Assembly (NCBI GenBank): GCA_002373505.1
Contig: DFKE01000009.1
Location: 25,448 to 89,447, forward strand
Direction: 5' to 3'
From: Bacteroidales bacterium UBA3653
Lineage (GTDB): Bacteria > Bacteroidota > Bacteroidia > Bacteroidales > Paludibacteraceae
DNA length: 64,000 nt
The notes beneath the pieces were generated by a model, which was not told where the DNA came from, did no database searches, and saw nothing but the letters and a program-made list of their open reading frames with translations. The position numbers were made by a program, and so were the translations under genes. Position 1 is the first letter of the stretch. Each line of letters starts with the position of its first letter. Below, in pieces: positions 58,857 through 64,000 of the stretch.

Positions 58857-59260
58857 AAGGCAGCGTATTCAGAGGTGGCATCAAAACACGGACATGCTTT
58901 CTTCGCAAAATCACGGTGGCCGTGAATAACAGCCTCCGGGAAGCGCTGCTTGAGGTCTGTAAGCAGCCCAAGCAACGCGGCTTTTTGCGCATCGGTGCGG
59001 GTGTCAACAGGCTTGCCTTCGGCATTCAGACCGCCACAATAAACAACTCCGATAGAGTTTTTGTTGTGGTCGAGGCAATGCGCTCCAGCCTGCTCTAAGG
59101 GGCGTCCGGGGAATACATTCCCATCTTGATCTACCACATAGTGATAGCCGATGGTTTTCCAACCACGCTGCTTGTGCCAGCGTGTGATGTCGGCTACAGT
59201 GACGCGTTGGTCCGGGAAGGTAGCCGTGCAATGAACGATGATTTCCAAAATTTTTCTCAT
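58853..59260 (-). CDS. Phage endolysin: N-acetylmuramoyl-L-alanine amidase
   Basis: 135 aa, Amidase_2/T7-lysozyme type. It cuts the bond between N-acetylmuramic acid and the peptide stem. Zinc ligands can be placed at His10 ('IIVHCTAT'), His115 ('IHGHRDF') and Cys123 ('KKACPCFD'), with Tyr39 in 'IGYHYVVD' in the catalytic position. There is no signal peptide, as expected for a holin-dependent endolysin. It overlaps the holin-like and spanin genes by 4 nt each. Confidence 0.92.
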   Translation of the reverse strand: MRKILEIIVHCTATFPDQRVTVADITRWHKQRGWKTIGYHYVVDQDGNVFPGRPLEQAGAHCLDHNKNSIGVVYCGGLNAEGKPVDTRTDAQKAALLGLLTDLKQRFPEAVIHGHRDFAKKACPCFDATSEYAAL

Positions 59261-59520
59261 TCTGATTCAGGATTAGGTTTTTGTGAAACTGTGATTTTTG
59301 TTTTTCCGTGCTCAATCTTGGTATTGAGCCCACGGATGACGGCATCCCATGCAAAGAAGATTGCGACGAGAATAATCATCAGACCCACACCTTGGATGAT
59401 AGAGGGATGAACCTCGCCCGGAGGTGGGATGATGATACCGGCGATGAACGTGGCAGCTGCCACGAAAGCGAGGGCTATAGCGACCCACGCTTGGGGAGTT
59501 AAGGCTTTAAGGTTTTTCAT
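59257..59520 (-). CDS. Holin-like membrane protein
   Basis: 87 aa with two hydrophobic helices ('AWVAIALAFVAAATFIAGIII' and 'IIQGVGLMIILVAIFFAWDAVI') and a charged C-terminal tail (KIEHGKTKITVSQKPNPESE). Size, two-helix topology and position directly before the endolysin gene (4-nt overlap) fit a class II holin, which opens the inner membrane at lysis time. Holin families vary widely, so context carries most of the weight. Confidence 0.75.
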   Translation of the reverse strand: MKNLKALTPQAWVAIALAFVAAATFIAGIIIPPPGEVHPSIIQGVGLMIILVAIFFAWDAVIRGLNTKIEHGKTKITVSQKPNPESE

Positions 59521-59532
59521 TTTATCATTGAT

Positions 59533-60126
59533 TTAAACAGGGGTTGCGGTGATGTAAATCATGGAGTTGTAGGAGATGATGGATGAGCCGCTGGAGGAGA
59601 AGTGCGTGAGGTGCAGCGTTTCACCTGCCGTCATCCAACACTTGTAGTTGATAGGCACGGAGAAGATCTGCGTGTTACCCGTAAAGTGAACGGCATTGAA
59701 AGCAAGCTCTGTGCGCTCGCCTTCGGTATCGAACTTGTACATTTCGATGATACGGTCAGCCGTATAGGTATCGTTCACTTTGAGCGTGATGAAGCCGGAG
59801 ACTTCCACAAAGCAGTTTTTGACGGCTCTCAAAAGCGGCTCATCGGTGTCGTTCGTAGTAATGTCGATGATGGAACCGACATTCATTGAGCACTCATTAT
59901 CATCGGTTGTGAGCGGGCACTCCATTCCGGCGGTGGTGTTGGCTTGGAAGATGTGTCCAAAGAACCAGTTCATTCCTCCGGATAGCAAGCCTGCCGGGGT
60001 TTCGGCGGGGGTACTGTTCTCGTTCAGAGCCGTGAGGATGTTCGCCAGCATGAGAGGTGTGATTGAGTTGGCTGCGGTTTGATCCCGCAGGGTGTTGATT
60101 AAGACTTGGATTTGCGATGGTGTCAT
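59533..60126 (-). CDS. Phage protein of unknown function
   Basis: 197 aa from ATG at 60126; the frame is open further upstream but there it only shadows the next gene. The first ~45 residues are helical ('TPSQIQVLINTLRDQTAANSITPLMLANILTALNE'), followed by a beta-rich domain ('FVEVSGFITLKVNDTYTADRIIEMYKF', 'FSVPINYKCWMTAGETLHLTHF') that looks like a jelly-roll or fibre-tip fold. Such helix-plus-beta proteins near lysis genes are often minor tail or fibre proteins in Bacteroidetes phages; I infer this only loosely. Confidence 0.6.
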   Translation of the reverse strand: MTPSQIQVLINTLRDQTAANSITPLMLANILTALNENSTPAETPAGLLSGGMNWFFGHIFQANTTAGMECPLTTDDNECSMNVGSIIDITTNDTDEPLLRAVKNCFVEVSGFITLKVNDTYTADRIIEMYKFDTEGERTELAFNAVHFTGNTQIFSVPINYKCWMTAGETLHLTHFSSSGSSIISYNSMIYITATPV

Positions 60127-60139
60127 AGTATATAAGGTT

Positions 60140-60556
60140 TTAGTATAACTTGTTAAGGCGCTCGAAGGTATCGGCCATGATGCCTTGGAATTCGCGCCCA
60201 AGGTTTTCGCCGAAGAAATCGCGCAGGTTAAGCACAGAGGCGTAGTATCGCTTGGAGAACCAAGGACGGCGCTTGCGGACTTTGGCATGTCCCAAATCGC
60301 CGGAGTTCCCGCGTGGCGTTTCGCGTCCGACTCCGTAATCCTGCCAAAGACCGTACTCCAGGAACTCTTGTGAAAGAGTGACCTCGACAAAGCGTCCGTC
60401 GGCTCTCACGGGCAAAGCCACCGGCGATGCAAGCAGATTGCCTGTGTCGATAACATCGAGCAAGGTAATGCGTTCCTGCCAGATGCGGAGCATGGTTTCG
60501 TTCCAAGCCTTTATATATTTTTCGCGCTCTTCCTGCGCTTCAATTTCTTTGAGCAT
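60140..60556 (-). CDS. Phage protein, possible tail or neck component
   Basis: 138 aa, cytoplasmic, with a helical N-terminus ('EIEAQEEREKYIKAWNETMLRIWQERI'), a central 'DTGNLLASPVALPVRADG' strand region and a basic 'HAKVRKRRPWFSKRYYASV' segment. Small proteins with a 'dTG.L..S' motif are common head-tail joining or tail-completion proteins in phages, but I cannot assign this one. Its start overlaps the stop of the preceding gene (TAATG). Confidence 0.6.
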   Translation of the reverse strand: MLKEIEAQEEREKYIKAWNETMLRIWQERITLLDVIDTGNLLASPVALPVRADGRFVEVTLSQEFLEYGLWQDYGVGRETPRGNSGDLGHAKVRKRRPWFSKRYYASVLNLRDFFGENLGREFQGIMADTFERLNKLY

Positions 60557-61626
60557 TATGCGAAGATATCATTAAATTGTTCGGTAAAAATACCTACGTT
60601 GTAGGTGTAGCGGTGCGGGGTTTCGCGTTGGTCGCTGAAGATCCACGTGAAGTTGAGCGTGTTTTCTTCGCCCGGAGCATCGGTTTGGGCGAACTCATAT
60701 TCTTTAATCAGTACGCTTGCGTACATTCCGCCAGGCATCTTGAGATGGATATCAGAGGATGTAAGGAACTGTTCCAGCCACGTCATGTGGTGGGCAAGGA
60801 GTGAAGCTGTCTGCACCTCGTAACTACGAGCGTGCTTGACGTCATAATGCAACAATTTCCCGCCGACCATCGCCTCCGAGTAATCGGTTTCCAGATGGGC
60901 GATAGTGGTGGCGGGAAAAGCGACTGCCTCCTCGCAGCCGAAGATGTTCTTAAATCGGAATATCTTCGCGTCCGGACACGGCACGAGGTAGAAATGGCAG
61001 ACGCGGTTGTTGAAGGTCAAGGTAAAAGAAAGTAACTGTGTGCCCGCTCCAAATTGACTTTGGCACACGGCCTGCTGCTCGGTGGCGGAGATAGCAACGC
61101 TGGTAACGCCATAGCCAAAGCGCCTTCCCGAGACATACTCATACTGCCCGATAGAGCCGTCAGGCTTCCGGGCTATACAATTGAATTTGAATGAAGCTAC
61201 TGCGTAGTTCCCACTTCCGGCGATGTAGAAAGATAGCACATCCTGCCCATGCATCGTGATCAAGCGGTGGGTGTTAGTGGTCAGGAACGAGTTGACGATA
61301 AAATCTGCAACCGGGTTTGTAAGGCACTTGGATTTGCATAATAGCACATGACACATTGCTGAAGATGTTTGACTTCCTGCCGTAAGTAAGATTTGAACGG
61401 CAGAATAAACTTTATAGTTTTGCTCCATTGCCTGTTCAATGCAGGAAGCCAGATTGCGCACGGTTATTTTGCCTCCAACCGTATAATAGCGTGTGGAAAG
61501 TGCGGTAGTGCCATCCACAAGGAGGTTGAAAGAGATATACGATTGATCGGATGTAGCGGAGATTTCCGGAAAGTTACAGGAATAGAAATTCTCGCCATCG
61601 ACCACAGTTTGTAAAGTTAAAGCCAT
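60556..61626 (-). CDS. Phage structural protein, probably tail-related
   Basis: 356 aa, almost entirely beta-rich ('QSYISFNLLVDGTTALSTRYYTVGGKITV', 'LLSFTLTFNNRVCHFYLVP') with no signal peptide. It resembles uncharacterised tail-associated proteins of Bacteroides prophages. It has a clear promoter (61646-61676) and leads the run of phage genes to its left, including the lysis cassette. Exact role unknown. Confidence 0.6.
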   Translation of the reverse strand: MALTLQTVVDGENFYSCNFPEISATSDQSYISFNLLVDGTTALSTRYYTVGGKITVRNLASCIEQAMEQNYKVYSAVQILLTAGSQTSSAMCHVLLCKSKCLTNPVADFIVNSFLTTNTHRLITMHGQDVLSFYIAGSGNYAVASFKFNCIARKPDGSIGQYEYVSGRRFGYGVTSVAISATEQQAVCQSQFGAGTQLLSFTLTFNNRVCHFYLVPCPDAKIFRFKNIFGCEEAVAFPATTIAHLETDYSEAMVGGKLLHYDVKHARSYEVQTASLLAHHMTWLEQFLTSSDIHLKMPGGMYASVLIKEYEFAQTDAPGEENTLNFTWIFSDQRETPHRYTYNVGIFTEQFNDIFA

Positions 61627-61645
61627 ACCTTTGCTAATTTTTGTG

Positions 61646-61676
61646 CAAAGATATGGTTTTGGGCTGATTTATCAAA
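61646..61676 (-). promoter_or_regulatory. Promoter of the 60556-61626 phage gene
   Basis: Minus-strand TTTG (61673-61676) and TATCTTTG (61646-61653), spaced 19 bases, with a ~15-nt leader. It may drive the phage genes down to the spanin. Confidence 0.75.
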
Positions 61677-61679
61677 AGA

Positions 61680-62011
61680 CACTAAAAAATGCGTTAGGGA
61701 TTGGAACGGGACGAAGTGTCCGAAGGACGGATACCCCTGCAAAGCCCGGCGGTGTAGTCTTTGAGTAAAAGCGGCTATGAGGCAGTCTCCGAGAATTTTA
61801 CGGCTGGCACAAGCAGGTAGTGTTTGAGCGATTACGCTGCGAGAGTCAAGGTTGCAGAAGTGAAACGACCGCTTGCGGTCTGCAACTTGAGACCGAGCAG
61901 TCGCACAGTAAATAGCGGCTACCTGCCTGTGCCAGTCTTTGAGGAAAATTCGGCTGCCGAGATAGTCTCCAAGCGGTTACGGCTACAGCGCAACGCCCAA
62001 GAAATGAAAGT
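61680..62011. other. Structured non-coding region between umuC and the phage genes
   Basis: About 330 bases without a gene. A 17-base arm at 61804-61820 pairs with 61919-61935 (16 of 17). Inside, a second stem around 61845-61858 and 61879-61893 ends in the perfect hairpin GACCGC-TT-GCGGTC (61867-61880). Words like AGTCTYYGAG and GCGGCTA recur, echoing the AAGTCYCC words of the 57023-57930 region. It could be a structured RNA, an attachment or packaging site, or a hairpin terminator for umuC. None is proven. Confidence 0.65.
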
Positions 62012-63274
62012 CTAAGTAGCTTTGAGAGTGATGATGTCACGTAAATCCGTCGTGTAGAGTGGACTTTTGTGCTCGTTTTTATAGATTGGTTTCTCGGAGG
62101 TGATTTGAGAGCCGTAGAGGATGGCGCGCTTGCCTTGGCGGTCCTCAATCTGGTCGAGCACGCGCTGCAGGCGTTTGTCCTTGGCTCTGTCCTTGGTGTC
62201 GAACATATCGGGGACGACTGCTACCTCGGGGATAATTTTTAGCAACACCACGCCGGCTTTCTTGTAGAGAATGCCGGGACGATACGAACGCCGGAACGCT
62301 CCCAAAGCGAAGGCGATCAGTTCCTGATTGTTTGCCGTAGCGACGGGGAGCGTTACCAGTTCGGAGAGGTAGTGTTGCTCTATATCCGTTCTAAATGGCG
62401 ATGTGTGTGCATAGACATATATCTGCTGCGCGACGGACTTTTGTGTGCGCAACTGGCGGGCACAATGCGCGCAGAAGTTAGCTATCTGTTCTTCCAAAAG
62501 TGATTGCTCGGAGATGGCTGTGGCGAACGTGCGCGATGTCGTTATCGACTGCTTCATGGGCAACTCCGTAATGTCAATTACGTCTTGACCACGAAGCTCC
62601 TGCCACGTGAGCAGTCCGGGTTTGTTGAGCATGTTCCGGGCAAAGGTAGAGGACTTCTCTGCAAACTGTAGCGCGGTGGTAATGCCAACGCCCTGCAGTT
62701 TGGCTTTTGCCTTGCGACCAATGCCCCAGACATCGCCAATCTCGAATTTGGAAAGTGCCTTGATGCGCTGCTCTTCCGTGCGTATCTCGCACACCCCGTG
62801 ATAACCGGGATATTTCTTGGCATACTTGGATGCCACTTTCGCCAGCGTTTTAGAAGAAGCGATGCCGATAGAGATGGGAATGCCGACGCCTTTGCGGATA
62901 TCCCGAACCAACATCTCGCAATAGGCTTTCTGTTCCTCCACCGGCACATGATCGATATTGATGAAGCTCTCATCAATGGAGTATTGCTCAAAACGTGTGG
63001 TGTGCGCGCGGAGGATGGACATTACCCGGTCCGATAAATCGCCATAGAGGGAGAAATTCGAGGAGAAGCATACCACTCCCTCTTTTTCCACCAGCGGCTT
63101 GATTTGGTAGAGCGGTGCGCCCATGGGGATGCCGAGTGCTTTGGCTTCGTTGGAACGTGAGACAACGCAGCCGTCGTTTCCGGAAAGGACGACGACAGGC
63201 TTTCCCTCTAAATCAGGACGGAAAACGCGTTCGCACGAGACGAAGAAATTATTGCAATCGGCTAAAGCGAACAT
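62012..63274 (-). CDS. umuC: Y-family DNA polymerase V catalytic subunit
   Basis: 420 aa, normal length. It copies past DNA lesions during the SOS response. The N-terminus 'FALADCNNFFVSCERVFRPDLEGKPVVVLSGNDGCVVSRS' holds the first catalytic Asp and the family steric-gate region, and 'YSIDESFINI' holds the catalytic Asp-Glu pair. A helix-hairpin-helix region ('IGDVWGIGRKAKAKLQGVGI') and little-finger domain follow. The start overlaps umuD by 1 nt (TGATG). UmuDC pairs are common on mobile elements in this phylum. Confidence 0.93.
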   Translation of the reverse strand: MFALADCNNFFVSCERVFRPDLEGKPVVVLSGNDGCVVSRSNEAKALGIPMGAPLYQIKPLVEKEGVVCFSSNFSLYGDLSDRVMSILRAHTTRFEQYSIDESFINIDHVPVEEQKAYCEMLVRDIRKGVGIPISIGIASSKTLAKVASKYAKKYPGYHGVCEIRTEEQRIKALSKFEIGDVWGIGRKAKAKLQGVGITTALQFAEKSSTFARNMLNKPGLLTWQELRGQDVIDITELPMKQSITTSRTFATAISEQSLLEEQIANFCAHCARQLRTQKSVAQQIYVYAHTSPFRTDIEQHYLSELVTLPVATANNQELIAFALGAFRRSYRPGILYKKAGVVLLKIIPEVAVVPDMFDTKDRAKDKRLQRVLDQIEDRQGKRAILYGSQITSEKPIYKNEHKSPLYTTDLRDIITLKAT

Positions 63275-63708
63275 CAGAGACGCGTTTTGTGGATGGCGTA
63301 AGTAACTACACCCCAGACAAGGAAATTGCTCTCTCTATCGACGCGTATGGGCTGGAAATCGGGATTGTGCGGTATGAGCCAAGCGCACTCGCCGGACTCA
63401 TCCATTTTGAACTCTTTGAGGGTGTATTCGCCGTCGATATAGGCGACGATAAAATCCCCGTTCTTGGGGTCGAGACTACGATCCACGACCACCAAATCCC
63501 CATCTAGGATACCTGCATCACGCATGGAGTCACCTTCCACATGGGCGTAGAAAGTAGTTTCCGGATGGGGTGTCAATTCCCGCGCAAGATTGATGCGCTC
63601 GCCTGCATGATCGGCAGCGGGCGAAGGAAATCCGGCATGGATGGACTCCGCAAATTCAAGAGCAAGTTCGGCTTGCTCGGAGTCGGTTATATCAATTAGT
63701 TTTGCCAT
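63274..63708 (-). CDS. umuD: UmuD-like self-cleaving protein
   Basis: 144 aa, S24 peptidase family. Predicted self-cleavage is at Ala25-Gly26 ('HAGFPSPAADH'), with catalytic Ser61 ('EGDSM') and Lys98 ('YTLKEF'). Cleavage, triggered by RecA filaments, gives the active partner of UmuC. No helix-turn-helix is present, which separates it from LexA and phage repressors. No LexA-type operator could be identified upstream, because a broken MmcQ gene occupies that region. Confidence 0.92.
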   Translation of the reverse strand: MAKLIDITDSEQAELALEFAESIHAGFPSPAADHAGERINLARELTPHPETTFYAHVEGDSMRDAGILDGDLVVVDRSLDPKNGDFIVAYIDGEYTLKEFKMDESGECAWLIPHNPDFQPIRVDRESNFLVWGVVTYAIHKTRL

Positions 63709-63718
63709 TAGTCAAGTT

Positions 63719-63969
63719 TTAACGTTTAATCCGGTTGTTGACCATCATGGGCTTGCCGATGCAGTCGTACTCGGCTTTCAGTTCATCTATCCGGTTCCGG
63801 CTTACATTTAAGCGTGATGACGCTGAAATTAGTCAAAGAACGAAAACATGTGACCATGCACATAGAACACCAATACACCACTGGCATATCGGAATGCTGT
63901 GAAAGGCAGTTTCTCTTCCATGTCTTCGCCCAAAGAAAGGCAATACTCACGATAGTCTTCTATGTTCAT
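63719..63969 (-). pseudogene. Broken MmcQ/YjbR-family gene
   Basis: A 46-codon frame from ATG at 63969 reads 'NIEDYREYCLSLGEDMEEK...FYVHGHMFSFFD' and stops at TAA (63829-63831). The next part of the family pattern continues in other frames: 'TLKCKPE' (near 63800) and then 'RIDELKAEYDCIGKPMMVNN' down to about 63730, after which the remainder is missing. At least two frameshifts and a 3' deletion are needed, so this is a remnant. MmcQ/YjbR proteins are small DNA-binding-like proteins of unclear role. The remnant ends 11 nt before the umuD start. Confidence 0.75.
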
Positions 63970-64000
63970 ATTACTATTATTAAAGTACCTGCCAATAGCA

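Larger units (their letters stand above)
49764..64000. mobile_element. Prophage-derived region inserted at tRNA-His (right end not reached)
   Basis: Recombinase, tape measure and tail proteins, lysis cassette, other phage-type genes and a umuDC pair follow the broken tRNA-His. Almost all genes run leftward. Capsid, portal and terminase genes are not seen in the window and may lie beyond its end. A second attachment-like junction at 58085-58219 divides the region and suggests two elements in tandem or a rearranged prophage. Whether umuDC and the MmcQ pseudogene belong to it is uncertain. Confidence 0.75.

Noticed and set aside
60127..60390. Extended N-terminus for the 59533 phage gene
   Set aside because: The extension only shadows the 60140-60556 gene in another frame; the ATG at 60126 lies in the gap and fits.

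Overview
The window comes from a member of the Bacteroidetes, most likely the order Bacteroidales. The evidence is a Bacteroidetes-type promoter (TTTG or CTTG near -33, TAnnTTTG near -7) seen about sixteen times, the lack of Shine-Dalgarno sites, and families typical of the phylum: DUF5686, Omp28, DUF6029 and PatB-like proteins, a DAHP synthase/chorismate mutase fusion and many short-leader lipoproteins. Genus cannot be decided from the sequence.

Layout. 1-4359: the 3' part of a giant surface protein built of cadherin-like beta-sandwich repeats. 4462-7473: a three-gene glycolipid or cell-envelope operon (MGDG-synthase-like glycosyltransferase, flippase-like membrane protein, GT-A-like protein). 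7477-12694 (minus): an outer-membrane barrel, a DUF5686 protein, a DAHP synthase/chorismate mutase and a lipoprotein. 12831-15701 (plus): mnmE, yicC and gmk. 15706-26977 (minus): a compact run with overlapping genes: tlpA-like thioredoxin, DUF6029 protein, two Omp28/thioredoxin-type lipoproteins, a small secreted protein, dnaE, an unusual nadD-folC fusion and prmA. 27078-29144: a clpB lacking its N-terminal domain. 29425-33190: a PatB-type lyase, two membrane or lipoprotein unknowns and an orphan basic protein.

33285-42249 is the most interesting region. One promoter drives five genes: a secreted VWA protein, a lipoprotein with a transmembrane segment, a 938-aa tubulin/FtsZ-like protein, a 1211-aa protein with a complete papain-type catalytic set and membrane segments, and a small lipoprotein. 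It looks like a self-contained envelope-linked cytoskeletal/protease machine whose function I cannot name. A GH53 galactanase, two related secreted proteins and nrdDG follow (42222-49543).

49710 to the window end is accessory DNA. A tRNA-His gene is cut after its T-stem start and followed by a tyrosine recombinase. Phage tail genes (tape measure, tail protein) follow, then a kilobase of degenerate repeats with an 83-bp tandem array. Next is a second, complete tRNA-His with the same arm-site architecture, then a lysis cassette (holin, amidase, one-piece spanin), further phage genes, a structured inverted repeat, umuDC and a broken MmcQ/YjbR gene.

Two repeat families run through the chromosome: heptanucleotide short tandem repeats and GC-rich palindromes. 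Both also sit in frame inside genes (DAHP synthase, nrdG, DUF6029 protein, prmA, folC). All identifications are from reading the sequence; no database search was run.
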